From contig NC_079148.1 of the NCBI RefSeq assembly GCF_945859685.1, positions 42,915,946-42,979,945 on the forward strand: DNA of 64,000 nucleotides. The letters are read 5' to 3'. The position numbers were made by a program, and so were the translations under genes. The notes below the pieces were generated by a model. It did not search any database, was not told the DNA's origin, and worked only from the letters and a program-made list of their open reading frames with translations. The DNA comes from Eupeodes corollae. Taxonomy: Eukaryota > Arthropoda > Insecta > Diptera > Syrphidae. Positions 1 to 12,290 of the stretch are shown piece by piece (position 1 is the stretch's first letter; every line of letters begins with the position of its first letter).

Positions 1-478
1 TCCCGGTTTTTTTTCTTCCTGGCCCCGGGGCCATTTTAATTGATATGGAAATTTAACCTCGCACCAAAAATTAAAGCACGCGGTGTCAAAGAAAGTTTAT
101 AAGCCCTGTGAAGGGAAAGAGGCAGATGTATATATCAGAAAAGAAAAAAGGTTAGAGATAACCACTGCACTAGGAAAGTCAACACAAGTGAACGCTGTGA
201 AAGCTAGACGGTGACTATTCCTTTATTTGTGGCATTTAGTCTATGTTTGATTCAAATTAATTAAAAATGTTATGGATTTTTATATGCGAGTACTTTTTCT
301 TTGTGAGCCAATTTATCAATATTGAATGTTTCCGTTAATAATAAAAATGATAATCGTTAATAAGATAAATCATTCCAAATTTAAATTATGAATTTAATGT
401 ATTTGAGTTTTTATCACATTTAAAAACAAATATTGTTTTGTGACTTATAATTATATTGTGTTCTTATATAAAAAAATA
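1..478. other. Region downstream of the Hira stop codon, no gene seen
   Basis: AT-rich sequence beyond the stop codon of the minus-strand Hira gene. It probably holds the Hira 3' UTR and intergenic DNA. No conserved ORF, RNA gene or transposon end was recognised. The first 30 bases are unusually rich in G, C and T runs. Confidence 0.5.
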
Positions 479-3400
479 CTAATTCCAAAGCTTGTTGATA
501 TTATCGTTCTTACAATCTATAAGTTCTCGATACTCCATATAAAGACGTTGCCATTTTGGATGTAGTTTGAGAACATTTAGGACAGTATCTAAAAGATGTT
601 TTTTAGGAATTCCCTGTAACCGAAAAAAATATATGTATAAGTCAATTATTAAAGAATTCAAAAATAAAAATGAAAACTTGCCAAAATTTGAAGATCTTCT
701 TCACTCGATTGTGCACAATTTGTACCCAACAATTCATCGAGAAGTAATCTTATTTGTTTTTCTACACCGTGTGTTGCCAGATGATATGCCAACGAAGAAT
801 ACCAATGTTGCATTTCTTTTGGCGAATTAACAACTTCACAAAGCTTTATCTGGTTTTCTATGAAAAGCAGTTTAGCTCCTGATTGCCAGTCATCTTTGTT
901 CCTATAATACATTTTATAAATAGTGTAAGTATAATATTAACATCAAATTGAATGATGAACTTACATCTCTGAAGAATTAGGAGTGTAATTATTTGATGAG
1001 GATTGTATAGTTGTAAGAGGATAAGATCGGAAGTTCTTTTGAAAATCTTTTGGTATTGCTGTCCTTAAGCCATGCCGTATTGCGGGATCCTTGGAGTTTA
1101 ATACCATCCAGCATTCCATGCTGCTTGAATATGTATACGAATTTCCATTGGAAAACAAGACAAAAGGAACTCCATTTTCTGTGATGCTGAATTGAACAAC
1201 TTGATCGTGTTTTCCAAATATTTCTGTGCAGGTTGTTGAAATGACAATTTTTTTTAATGCAATATCCCATATTCGAAGTAAACCGCATTCTGTTATCACG
1301 CCAACCAAATTTCCAAGGGGGCACTAGTTAAGATATACAAATGTTCATAAAAAGAAACTCTTCGTCCAAAGCATAAGATTTTAGCCGTAATTGATTAGCT
1401 TCGGCTTGTAATAGAAAATTTCACTTACAAAAGCACACTGGACTGCGGTGGAAGCTAAGTTTATTATGGGAAACACCGTATTGCCTGTATTTAGTGAAAG
1501 TATCCGTAGAGTTCCATCAACACTGCACACTATCAAGTACTTTGAAGATAAACAAGATGACGCGATATGTGATCCTTAAAATAAACCAAAATTAAAATTT
1601 ATCGAAAAATCAATGATAAAATCAACCTACCAACAAATATTTCCCAAATTTTTTCATTACCATTGACAGCCCAGCATATAACTTTAGTTAGAGGACCCAT
1701 TGATGTTGTAAGAGCTCCATTTTGCACGTGCACTCTATAATCTTGAGCCGATTTATTAAGTTCATTTTTATTTGGATGTGAACCAGGACCATTGCAAATG
1801 GCAGATTTGGGGTTTAAATTGGACGATGTTGAGACAGCTGGAAACGATTTCAGCACAGTTTGACTAGCATGCGAAGGAGATATTGCTAGTGTACTTTTTG
1901 TTAATCGATTATCTAAACGTCTGTTTTATTTTTTAAGCAAAAAATGTGTTAGTTTTCTTAGACAAAAACATTAAAACCTTAACAGTTACTTACGTTTGCT
2001 CGGCTTCTGTTATAATTGGTTTCATTACTGAAGTATCCGTATAGCTGATAAATTGCTTCTCGTCAATTACAATGGCATCATTTTTAGGACGGGAACTGCT
2101 GTTTATAACTGCTGCTGGTACTTCCCTATTTAATATTTAAAAAAAATTAAATATTTATTTAAATTTAACTTAAAATAGCAAGAATCGTTCGAGATTTAAC
2201 AAGACTCTGTGGTTGGTTTATTTCTTACCCTGGTTCCTGATTTAGGGGAATGAAAACAGGAGTGATTCTTCGTTTTCCATCTTTTGTTCGAGTTTCAGTT
2301 TGTTTGTTGATGGCCTTAGCTTGGTAGATCGTCCCAGCAGAGTTTGATGTTATATTACGATTCATCGTTTCTTTAACAGTTTCTGATTTAAGGTCGATCG
2401 GAAAAGATGGCGGAAAAACTTGTTCCGGTACTGCATTTAGTAGTTCAGCATTTTCAATAAGTGTATCCCTAGCCGAAGTGGTTGTTTCAAAAGATGTTCC
2501 TTTTCCGTAGATTCTTTGATAAAGTAAATTCTAATAAAAGGAACAATTTTTAATGATTTTTAAACTTGAAAGCGTTAAAAATAGACCGATCTCTAAAATG
2601 TTATGTTTTATTACATATATATTTCTCTGTAGTCTTTTGATAAATGATGGAAGAAATTTTATTATTTTGCGAAACAAACTTACTTTATCTTCTTCCGAAA
2701 GTGATGTTCCTAGTTCCTTTTCGGAGAATTGCAAACAAGCTACAGTGCCATCTCCACTGCACGCCAGTAAAATGCACTTCTCAGCGCCCCATGATAAATC
2801 CAGGATGCTGTCTTCAAAAAGGTCATGTATAACGACTAGTGGTCGCTGCAGAGCAGTCATCCATACCGATAAAGATCGGTCGCGTGATCCAACTGCTAAG
2901 CAGCAATATTGCTGAGGTTTATTGGTTTTCGGAGCTTGCCGCTTAAGTATTGACGAATGAAAGCGCACACACGTGACAGCTTTCCGATGGCCAACAAAGT
3001 CCTTGTCACATTTCCAACCTTCACGTTCGATTATCTGAGCAGTGGGACCACCACCGTTCATGGCATGTGCTGACACCAAATATTGACCATCAGGAGACCA
3101 AGACAATCGAAGAATATGCGTGGTTCCACCACACTCTTCGAAGGGTTCTGTTATTGTATTACTACACGTCCAGTCACTGGTTTTCCAAATCTTTACACTT
3201 CGATCATCGCTTTGGGAAGCTAAAAACTTTCCCACTGGGTCCCAGGTTACACCTTTGACAAGCCCAGTGTGCCCTTTGAGCATTGCCACCATGGAGGGCA
3301 GCGCCTGGGCATCCCACACAATAATGGAATTGTCAACACTGCAACTTGCTAGCCATCGATCATGCGGAGACCAAGCTAAATCCAAGACATCTCCAGAGTG

Positions 3401-3910
3401 ACCTCTTAAAGTTGCAATGCACTTCCAACTCTCAGGGTTTTTTGTTATACCACCCGTGCCGAAAACACCGCTTGAACCCTAAATATAAAATCGTATCGGC
3501 TTACGTGAACAACAGGACACTTCGTACACATACCTTGGCTTTTTTCCAGAGCATGACAAGTTTATCATCCGAACCAGAGGCTAGAAGTTGTCCATTCTTG
3601 GACCATCTTACACAGTTGACACACGATAAATGGCTGTCCATTTGGCACAATATTTTTGGCACTGAATCATCCAATTCAGCTTTTTCCGATAGGATCGGAA
3701 GTAGATTCCATATGACAACTCTACCAGAATCATTCCCCTGCCCACCAGTGGCAAATTTGAGGCACTCTTGGTGAATGTCAACTGAAAATATGGGCTTATC
3801 TGCAGGAAGAAAAATTTTACATAAAAAACCTTTATTAGGCATCTTTCGTTCGTCTAGGTTCTATGGGACTTGCCATCATGATGAACCCAATGGGGTTTAA
3901 CAAGTTTCAT
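479..3910 (-). CDS. Hira: Hira-type histone H3.3 chaperone, ten exons
   Basis: HIRA deposits histone H3.3 independently of replication together with UBN1 and CABIN1, and hands off from ASF1. Exons (minus strand): 3910-3874, 3799-3534, 3478-2684, 2530-2229, 2125-1994, 1920-1631, 1574-1429, 1323-965, 901-682, 613-479, total 2682 bp, 893 aa plus stop, in frame throughout. The start is taken from the short first exon because it supplies the family N-terminus ending WVHHD before DKPIFSVDIH. Exons 1-3 (aa 1-366) form the WD40 propeller, with DKLVMLW and DRSVKIW repeats. The end of exon 4 (about aa 445-465) carries the ASF1-binding B-domain motif TKDGKRRITP. Exons 6-10 match the C-terminal HIRA domain. 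Family members are usually about 1,000-1,050 aa, so this one is somewhat short in the middle. Introns 1 and 9 start with GC. Splicing is inferred from frame and family match, not from RNA. Confidence 0.93.
680..681 (-). other. Non-canonical GC splice donor, Hira intron 9
   Basis: On the minus strand the exon ends ATTTTG and the intron begins GCAAGT. It closes with TTACAG before GGAATTCCT. Using GC gives the residues I-L-G-I-P-K expected in the HIRA C-terminus. The nearest GT (four bases on, in the same string) puts the next exon out of frame at a stop. Intron 614-681, 68 bp. Confidence 0.8.
3872..3873 (-). other. Non-canonical GC splice donor, Hira intron 1
   Basis: The first coding exon ends GATG and is followed by GCAAGT. 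The intron is 74 bp (3800-3873) and ends CTGCAG. Joining here gives H-H-D-D-K-P-I-F, the family-typical start of the WD40 propeller. The GT inside the same hexamer would give an immediate frameshift and a stop. Confidence 0.8.
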
Positions 3911-4385
3911 CTAGAGTAATTAATTTCTGATCTTTTTTATTGAAAATAATTAAATATCAAACTTTTACAAAACTAAACAGAAACACGGGCCACGGGCCGG
4001 TTTTGGCTTTGACCTTTTTTTTGGCGTTTTGTGTTTTGACAGATTATGCTTTGGCGCGTTTTCGCATACGAATGAAATAATTCAATGAAATTGGCAAACC
4101 ATAAGGTCGTACAACAACCTATTTTAATTAAGGGCTATTTTCTAGTCGTCTGCATTTAAACAGAATTTCACGAACGCTGGGCACATATGAGCAAATACTC
4201 TGGAGGTAGTTTAAAATGTCCGAAAGTGCCTTTGACCTTTTGTTAAGTAACTCATATTAGTCACAAACGATTTTGAAAGATATGGTATCTATTTCAATCA
4301 CGAAAAAGGAGATTAAATGAAAGGAACTGAGAATGGAAGGTCATTCAAAACGTGGTTTTGAATAGGCATTTGATACCTTCAAGTA
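3911..4385. promoter_or_regulatory. Upstream region of Hira (inferred promoter)
   Basis: The sequence immediately upstream of the Hira start codon has a locally GC-rich patch near 3980-4080. No TATA box at a sensible distance was identified. The promoter role is inferred only from position. Nse4 starts 1.5 kb away on the other strand, so a shared bidirectional promoter would have to span the mariner fossil. Confidence 0.3.
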
Positions 4386-4389
4386 TTAT

Positions 4390-5050
4390 TTGAATGATTA
4401 CTGTTTAGGATAACAAATCAGTTTGCAACCAAACAGCTCCTGAAAATTATTAAAACCTACTACAGTAGTGGTGAGCTGACTGTAGTCACTTTTTGGAAAT
4501 TACGAGATGATTATGGTCATCTTAAAAGACCACCACATTTGATAAATTTGTGAATTTTTTTGAAAAGAATGGAAGCGTTACTGTTATCTTTCAGTCGAAA
4601 GGAATCCGAATTATTAAATTGTTGCCGTTCACATCAATTTAACGTGCTGTACACCTTATCATGGCAGACTTTGCATTTGTATCTTTAAAAACAATTGACT
4701 CCTGCTCACCTTTAACAATGCCGAAGATATGATTATTGAGTGTTAGGCACATTTATATAGATGTGCATATTTAAATAAACAAATAAGCTAATATGGAGCT
4801 TAGAAAGCACACGCGAAGAAGTGACATATTGCATCCAGACAAAAGTGACTGATGTGCTCTATAGTTGAAAGGTGTTATGGCTCCGTTTTTCTTCAAAGAT
4901 GTAAATTGGAGACGGTTAAAAGTCAGTTCAAAATTATATGGCTGAATGATAGCCAATTTTGTTGACTGGCCCCTGAACGCTAGTTGCATTAAAAACCAAT
5001 ATTACTCAAGTTATAGCCGATATGCCACAAATTCGGCTAATTTACCACTT
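4390..5050 (+). pseudogene. Mariner-like transposase fossil with DUF4817-type N-terminus
   Basis: Plus-strand translation with frameshifts resembles mariner-like transposases that begin with a DUF4817-type helix-turn-helix. The N-terminal part near 4410-4540 reads KQLLKIIKTYYSSGELTVVT. A later part near 4780-4960 carries remnants of the catalytic core (VNKQ-like, HPDK, then KGVMAPFFFKDVN). Many stops and shifts make it long dead. Terminal inverted repeats were not resolved. A second fossil of the same kind lies at 48.8-49.3 kb. Seen: the peptide patches. Inferred: family and extent. Confidence 0.6.
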
Positions 5051-5454
5051 CTTGCAATAAGTTCTAAGTTCAAGAACTCGGAGATATAAGAAGAGCCTAA
5101 CCAATAATAAATCACTTGGGTAACATTTTATGTAATATGTCGAGCTCAAGATTTTTTTTTGTAACTCACTTTGTACTTTTTTCCAAAAGTCTTTAATGTA
5201 CTAGTTCCCTTATTCCGGGCACTATCATTTGGTAATGTGTAGTAGCTTTGAGGAAAAAAACAAAAACTTTGAAAGCATTCAGCGCCTTATAGAAAATGTT
5301 TTAAAATAAAAATTTTTTTGAGAAGTGACGTTTGGATAAACTTCAAAATTAAAATTTGTTTTTATCTTTTTGTAATTCTTCAGTTGATAATTTTTAATTT
5401 GTTTTAAATAAAAACTGAAATAATTATTCAATCAACATAAAATAAGCAATTACA

Positions 5455-7334
5455 ATGGCTGAATTAAATAGCTCGGGGTCGGGACCAACTGATCGAAAAA
5501 TTCGTCTAAAAAATCTTTTAGACAAGGGAAATGCGATTGGTATTATTTTTTAAGATATTTTGTTGTTTTAAGTTAAACTTAGTTAAATTAGAATAGTTTC
5601 TAAATTATAAAAAACGCGCACTCCAAATAATAATAGTTAACAAGAAAATTCATGTAATTTTCCTTTTCCTGACAAGGTTCTTTGATATGCACATCGGTTC
5701 TCCAACACAACAATAATTGTGTTGTTTCCTTTATAATCACGAGCTTCTGACCGCGACGTAGTACCCGTGACATGATGGTTAGTGGTTGGACTGTCTTGGG
5801 TTCGATCCCAGCCTGTGCCACCTAAAGTTTTACTCACGGGTACTGCCTCTTGCGAGGAATTGACAAATTCTGCAAGAGTAATTCTTTTCATGAAAAAGTA
5901 CTTTCTCAAAATTAGCCGTTCGGATTCGGCTTATAAACTGTAGGTCCCCTCCATCCCTGCAATTACTCGCACATAGGAATCGTTGAGAGTTGTAAGTCAT
6001 TAGGCCCTGGTTCTCTACGGACTGTTGCGCCATCTAAATTATTAATTCTGACCGCGAGTCCACTTGCTTGTTTAGATCATAGAAATCCTAATAATATTTA
6101 GCTTGCCTTGATATATGTTTGTAGTTTGAGGAAGAGCGGAGTTGAGTGTTGTATTGATTTTGGTAGCTACTTGGAACCACTTCAGTATTCAGCTGTCAAT
6201 GATATTTGTGAATTCTAGTAGAACTTATGCTACTTATTTGTAGGTTCAAATGCTGAAGCCGAAGACACAGTTGAAACAATATCTGCACTCAAACAAATTA
6301 TCATTGAATCCGATGAGATTATTGGAGAGGGAAATGTTGGCGATCGAACTGAGCATACTACTGAAATAGTTATGGATGCTCAGCTTCTTAAGCTTAGTCA
6401 TCAGGCCGTTGCCAAAGTTCTGGAAGCTAGCACTGAGTTCAATGATGGCATATATCAAAACGCTATTGTATGATTCTATTAATATTTGTTTAAATTTTGA
6501 GACAAATTACCAACTATAATAAGTTATTTATTCAATGCAGGCTGGCCTTGTCTTCAAGGACGATTATGATAATTGGAATGCTTTGAGTGATGTAGCTATT
6601 GGAATATGCCGAACATGTAAAGTTTCAACATCAATGTTAGGATCATTTGATTTGAATGTCACCGAAACACAAAAAGTTCACAAAGAAAAACAACAAAGAA
6701 GAAAGAACAAAAATGTTAGTTCACAATTTGTGTGTTTACAATTTGAGAAATAAATTCTAAATTCGTGTTCTTTTTATTTTGTATGGATTAGAACGCAGAA
6801 CAACGAGAACCTGAAGAAGTTACCAAACTAGAGAAACAAGACAAAGGAGCTAAAAAGGTTAAAATTATACACAAACAAATTGTTCGGGTATGTAAAAGCA
6901 ATTTGAACATTTTTAACACAAATTCTTATGTTAGCATTTTTGTTATTTAAAAAGGCCTTTGAAGAGAACAATCGAGATCCAGTTCCATTTTATAAACTTG
7001 TCATAGATCCAAATAATTTTATGAATACAGTTGAGAATATTTTTCAAGTTTCGTTTCTCGCTCGCGATGGCATCGTTGCGATTGAAACTGGTGATGATAA
7101 TCTGCCACATGTGCGTGTAACAATTAAAAATGAGAAAGATCTGGTTCAACATACAAGTCAATCTGTTTGCAGTGTTAATTTGCAACTTTGCAAAGTAAGT
7201 TTAATGTTTTCGTGTGTTGTTTTCATTCCTAAAATTACGGTTTTTTTTACATTAATTTAAAGGAAATGATAACTTTTTATGATATCAAAGAACCTATGCT
7301 TACACTCGTTAATACAATGGAACAAGATGATTGA
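5455..7334 (+). CDS. Nse4: Nse4-type kleisin subunit of the SMC5/6 complex
   Basis: Nse4 is the kleisin that bridges the SMC5 and SMC6 heads in the complex for DNA repair and chromosome maintenance. Exons: 5455-5539, 6244-6467, 6541-6714, 6792-6887, 6955-7194, 7263-7334 (891 bp, 296 aa), all introns GT-AG and all phases consistent. Exon 2 and the start of exon 3 carry the N-terminal kleisin region (VMDAQLLKLSHQAVAKVLEA). Exon 3 includes a SMLGSFDL patch and then a basic Lys/Gln-rich linker. Exons 5 and 6 (aa 194-296) form the conserved C-terminal winged-helix domain, with PVPFYKLVIDPNNFMNTVEN and FQVSFLARDG. The start is the first ATG of the frame, with the context ACAATGG. Intron 1 (704 bp) holds a SINE; the others are 68-77 bp. 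It is short compared with vertebrate NSMCE4A but reasonable for a fly. Confidence 0.88.
5757..6045 (+). repeat. tRNA-derived SINE, copy 1, in Nse4 intron 1
   Basis: About 290-bp SINE. The head has an A-box-like segment (tgacatgatggttagtgg) and a B box (gggttcgatccca), as in RNA polymerase III promoters of tRNA origin. The body is shared with the copies at 60.1 and 63.1 kb, and the 3' end reads cggactgttgcgcca. A perfect 12-bp target-site duplication, ttctgaccgcga, flanks it (5745-5756 and 6046-6057). The insertion lies in the sense orientation of Nse4. Confidence 0.88.
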
Positions 7335-7959
7335 TACGGCGTTGTTATAGTTTAAGTTTTTTTTTCTAAGAATAAAATATAAAGAAATGTTTAAATCTGT
7401 TTTTTTTTTTTTATTTCCTACGTCCAGGGGTAGACTAAGAGACAATGACACCCAGGTGGTGTAGCAAACTTACACCCCTAAAAAATGCAAGAGAAAAAAT
7501 ATTAACAAAGATTATATTTAAAGGTGCTTTTGAGCTTTCATTGCACTGAATGTTTCGAATGTATCATTAAAATCTAAATTTTTGGTGTGCTGGATTGAAA
7601 GTATATCCAAGTTAGTAAGCCTATTTTGGCTTATTGTTGTACATAGATAAGTCTTTATGCATTTTAATTTTGAAAAGTTTCATTCAAACGCCAATGACAC
7701 ACTCATTAAAGAGTATGTCCAAATTTCTGAATCTTTTAAATTTATTTTTCAAGCTACTATGGGACTGATTTTCAATGTGATACTGTTATCTGTTTACAGG
7801 TAAGCATTTGAACCATAATACGGAGTTCTTCTTCCGTTCCATACAACAATATTTTCGGTTGAAGAGCTGAGAAAACTTCCATGGCCAATGAACCATTGTA
7901 CAAGTCTTATCCTGGCATTCTAACATGGATCTTCTTGTTTTCTCTTCCATCATCAAACT
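7335..7959. other. Region downstream of Nse4, no gene seen
   Basis: Contains AATAAA signals soon after the Nse4 stop codon (near 7370), so the transcript probably ends there. The rest is AT-rich DNA with no recognised element. The 5' edge of the following jockey-like element is not sharply defined. Confidence 0.5.
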
Positions 7960-9730
7960 ATGATGTAAATAAGAAAACAAACTGGAATGATTTTAGAGAA
8001 AGGCTTTTAAGTTTTATAAATTTAAGATCTCCCATGGATACAATCGAGCAAATTGACCATGAAGGGGAACAATTTATTGCTGATGTGAAACAGGCCGCTG
8101 AAGAAAGTACTCCAACATTTTCTAATAGAAGAAAAAATGAAATAAAATAACCTTTAGAGATAAGAAAGTTGATAATAGAGAAAAGAAGAGCTCGAAGAAA
8201 ATGGCAAACTAGTAGATTTCCAGGTGATAAAACAACATTTAACCGTATAAGCAACAATCTTAAAAAACAAATTTACAAATTCAAAAATGATTCACTCAGT
8301 ACATTCCTAAGGAATTTAACGACTGATGCTTCAACCGATTTTTCGCTATGGAAAGCAGCCAAGCGCCTGAAAAGACCGCAGTTACAAAACTAACCCTTGA
8401 AATCTCAAGATGGGAAATGGATCGGTAACCCAAAAGAAAAAGCTAACCTTTTCGCTGGACATCTTGCGAATGTTTTTAAGCCATATTCATCAAATGCGGC
8501 TGAAAATAACTTACAGTTTGTTGATAAGATAGATGAAAGTGAAATACCAATTGTAAGACTTAAAGAAATAAAAAGTATGTGCTTACATCAACTACCAAAT
8601 AAAAAATCACCAGGTTACGATCTAATTACTGCTCAGGTTATGAAAGAAATGCCATTGAAAGCCTTCAGAAAACTCCAATATATAATAAATGCATGCCTTA
8701 AGCAACGGTATGTCCCGCACCATTGGAAAATTGCTGAAGTAATTGTCATACCAAAGCAAGGTAAACCACCTACACAAGTGACGGCTTACAGACCAATATC
8801 GCTTATACCAATTATGGCAAAAGTTTTTGAAAAACTGCTTCTGAAAAGACTTAGCAAAATCATAGAAGAAAGAAGGTTAATCCCAAACCATGAGTTTGGC
8901 TTTAGAAATAAACATTCCACGATAGACCAAGTTCATAGAATATCGGATGTAATAGAAAAAGCATTAGAAGAAAAACAAGTATGTTCACCTATTTTCTTAG
9001 ATGTTTCTCAAGCTTTTGACAAGGTTTGGCATGAGGGACTTGAGTACAAACTGCAAAATGATCTTCCCAGGCAGTACTTTGAAATATTAATATCGTACAT
9101 CTCAGACCGATTGTTTAGAGTAAGGTACGATCAAGAATACTCGGAATTGAAGAAAACAGAAGCCGGTGTACCACAAGGAAGTGTCCTAGGTCCTACCCTG
9201 TATTTACTATACACAAGGGATATTCCAGTTGGCAATCACACCATAATGGCTACTATTCCAGATGATACCGCAATTTTGGTAGCCGACAAATGTGTCTCTA
9301 AGGCAGCAAAATGCCGTCGACACAGTGAGAGCTTGAACTGAAAAATGGCGTATCAAACTCAATGAAAAAAAATCAAAAAATACTACCTACTTGGTAACAA
9401 CTCTGATTTATCAAACAAAAACAAAATAATGCTGTATAATCAAGTACTAAAGCCTGGGGTTGTACAAAGAAAACAAATACCGAAATCATCCAAAAATTCC
9501 AAAACAAAGTCCTTTGTGGAATAGTTAATGCACCTTGGTACATAAGAAATACCGATCTACATCGTGACTTACAAATAGAAATGGTTACAGAAGTTGTTAA
9601 AAAATACGATATATCGCACAACCAGAGACTGCAAAGTCATACTAATTCTGAAATGGAGTCCGTCTTGAATATAAGAAACCATGTTCGGAGATTAAGAGGA
9701 ACCAAGTCCCATGAGCTTATGGTCTAAAAA
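7960..9730 (+). mobile_element. Jockey-like non-LTR retrotransposon, 5'-truncated and broken
   Basis: Reads through the end of the endonuclease-RT linker, the reverse transcriptase and the thumb region of a jockey-clade element. RT signatures include KKSPGYDLI, AYRPISLIPIMAKVFEKLL, IFLDVSQAFDKVWH and AGVPQGSVLGPTLYLLY. The catalytic FADD motif is altered to IPDD near 9,260, which would kill activity. Stops occur at 8149 and 8391. A small deletion near 9,390 shifts the frame before the C-terminal part (KYRNHPKIPKQS and following in another frame). Both the endonuclease and a poly(A) tail are missing. Copy is clearly inactive. Confidence 0.85.
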
Positions 9731-11140
9731 ACATGGGAAAGTATTAATTTAAACTTCCCCCAAAGTGATTGTACAAAATTAAGAAAGAAAAATCGGAAGT
9801 CGATCCTTCAAGATTGGTCCTGATGAAGAGGTGTTTTTAGTGGTTAAGAGTCCCACACTACTTGGTGTCGAATACTGCCAAGTGAAATTTCTAGCTCGGT
9901 ACCTTGTCGATAAAAAATAATTTGAACATAAATAAAATGCATTTTTATAAAAATCATTATATTTTATAAAAGACCTGAGTGCCCTAGACATAGAAATAGG
10001 TGTGCAAGGAACATGTAATTTCCGACAAAGAATTCCAACCATCTCATCATGCAAGTCTTTGGATATGAAGAGTAACTACCAGTTAATATTTTCTATCACT
10101 CACACGCTGTGGGTCTTAGTCAAGATTGCTTTATTTGTGTTTATATTTTGTGTAGCGTGCAAAAAGTTATTTTGCTGTTACTGAAGGCACCCCCATTATC
10201 TCCCGGGTTGCTATGCACCCTTCGTCCTCCACTTCAAAAAGTTTTTTTTTTTACAGAGTGTCCAAGTTTCAAGTACACGTGTTACTACTGTCGGCCTTTG
10301 GTTTGGTTTCTTGATTTTAAATCTTGACCGTTGGATCGAAGCAGCGTCCGCATATTTCTTTAATGTAGTTATAAATTTAAAAAAGGATAACAATTCAAAT
10401 GTTTAAAGTCCATAACAAACTTTGAAAGTATTTGATGTAACCACAAAAAGACTATAACCAAGTTACGTGTAGACATCATTTATGGTTGTTAGCCCATTTC
10501 GTACCACGGACACGTTTTTAATATGCTGAAAGGCATAAACTTACGTACAAATTCGGTTTTAAATCCAAACATATAGGGAAATTCCCACGCTCCATTCTAA
10601 GGATTGTTCTTAAGAAACGGGGTTTTCAACGGATGTCTACCTATATCATGATGATTGAAACTAAATGTTAAAAAATGTGTCTGCCTCTTTAAAATGGCAC
10701 CACTCTTAACAATCTAGGACACTTAGTAAATGAAGTTCAGCAAGATTATTTTTCGAAACAAATTATGGGTAAGTGCTCTTCATTCATTTATTCGTCTTAA
10801 AAGTTACACACTTTATTTGGACCTATAATTATGATGCATAACCTAACATAACATAACATACATAGAGCATTATACTAAATTTACTAATTTATGCTTCAAA
10901 AATAATTCTATGAACATTAAATTCAATTGCAAAATCATATTTATAAAAATCCATACAAGCTCTTGTAATATAATTATGCTTAGCGTAGGTAGTAAGGAAC
11001 TTTTAAAAAATTACAATTACGCGGATTCAAGTTTCGAGAATGTGGTAAAGAGGAGCTGTATAACAGTACAATATTCTAAATGTATAGGGGTCTTCTTCTA
11101 CTCTGAACGTCGAACTTGTCGAGTTGTAGAAGCTGAGTAA
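9731..11140. other. Intergenic DNA, no element recognised
   Basis: About 1.4 kb without a supportable ORF. It contains a short CATAA-type simple repeat near 10,840-10,862. The stretch 10,190-10,330 is slightly more GC-rich. No terminal repeats were found. Confidence 0.4.
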
Positions 11141-11318
11141 GGTCAATGATTCTCGAGAATTTTCTCCAGATGAGTCCTCAAACTAAAGGACGTTCTTATC
11201 CCTCTACCTTCCCAAAATCATCATCTATTCCCACATAAACAAGGCATACCAGCCTATGTTTATGTCACCAACTCCCATCCCACCTGCCACATTGTAATGG
11301 CGAAAAAGCTAGCAGCGG

Positions 11319-12290
11319 CAGTGTTGCCGATTCAAAAAAAAATGTATCATGAGTTTTTATCATGAGATCCTAAAAAAAATCATGAGATTGCTTATTCTTC
11401 ATTCGGCACTCAATAATGAATATTAGCGTATAATTTACCACACAAATTTTAAATTAAAAATACATATGAATTTTCATTTGATTTTAGTAAGTTTTAAATC
11501 AACATTTAGTAATATTTTAGAGGAAAAAAATAAATAAATTACATATCATTATATTTACATATGCCATTATCATTACTATTGGTTATAAACTTTACTAAAA
11601 TATTTGTCGATTAATGGTTTTGTGACTTTGTAATCAAAACAACTTTGATTTTAGTAAGGTCATTGGAATGAACAAATCCAATTATTGCATCCTCTCAAGT
11701 CATTTCCTGATTTTTGTTTTGAATAATGTAACTTTTGAAAATATTCTTTCAGTGTTGCATGCATTTGTTAAGTTTAGTAAAAAACGGTAGCACAAAACTA
11801 AGAAAACATAAATACATATAAGTAACAGTTTTATTGAGCATATTTAGAATAATTTTGCCTGACAGTAAGTTGTCACTTTTTGTAACGTTGTTAAAAACTT
11901 CTGACCTCGTCAGAAGTAGTCATGTCATCTTCAAAATAGCTTGAAAAGTTTTAAATGCTGCAATTCTCTTAGGACTGGTCTGAATATAATTATAAACATC
12001 TCAACATAAGTCTTTAATACTTGAGGGTAAATTGTAACATGCAAATGAAGCGTAGAGATGAAAAGATTGACTAATACACTTCATTATAATAATAAAAAGT
12101 TTGGGAAATTAGCTTGTAAATACGTGCGAACTGATGAGTTCACTCCCATCAATGCTGCAACTCCAACGGCACCAATACCTTTTTTTAAGGAAGATTTAAA
12201 AATCATGAGATTTTCAATAAATTCATGAGATCATGAGATGGGGTGAAAAATCATGAGAATCATGATAAATCATGAGATTCGGCAACACTG
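11319..12290. mobile_element. hAT-type non-autonomous DNA transposon, 972 bp
   Basis: Terminal inverted repeats CAGTGTTGCCGA at 11319-11330 and the complement at 12279-12290. Flanked by a perfect 8-bp duplication agcagcgg (11311-11318 and 12291-12298). Both the TIR start and the 8-bp TSD are hAT hallmarks. No transposase frame inside. Both ends carry clusters of the subterminal motif atcatgag (several copies each), which is the usual layout of transposase-binding sites in hAT elements. Confidence 0.9.

Noticed and set aside
1..30. Unusual GC-rich first bases as a regulatory site
   Set aside because: Too short and at the window edge; no motif recognised.
2553..3774. Plus-strand ORFs opposite the Hira exons
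   Set aside because: They are antisense shadows of the WD40 coding exons and lack any family match.
5757..5825. tRNA gene on the plus strand
   Set aside because: A- and B-box-like strings are present, but the flanks do not pair into an acceptor stem and the same unit recurs with a shared body, 3' end and TSDs. It is a SINE head.
5830..6033. 67-codon minus-strand ORF
   Set aside because: Lies wholly inside SINE copy 1 and appears in no host context.
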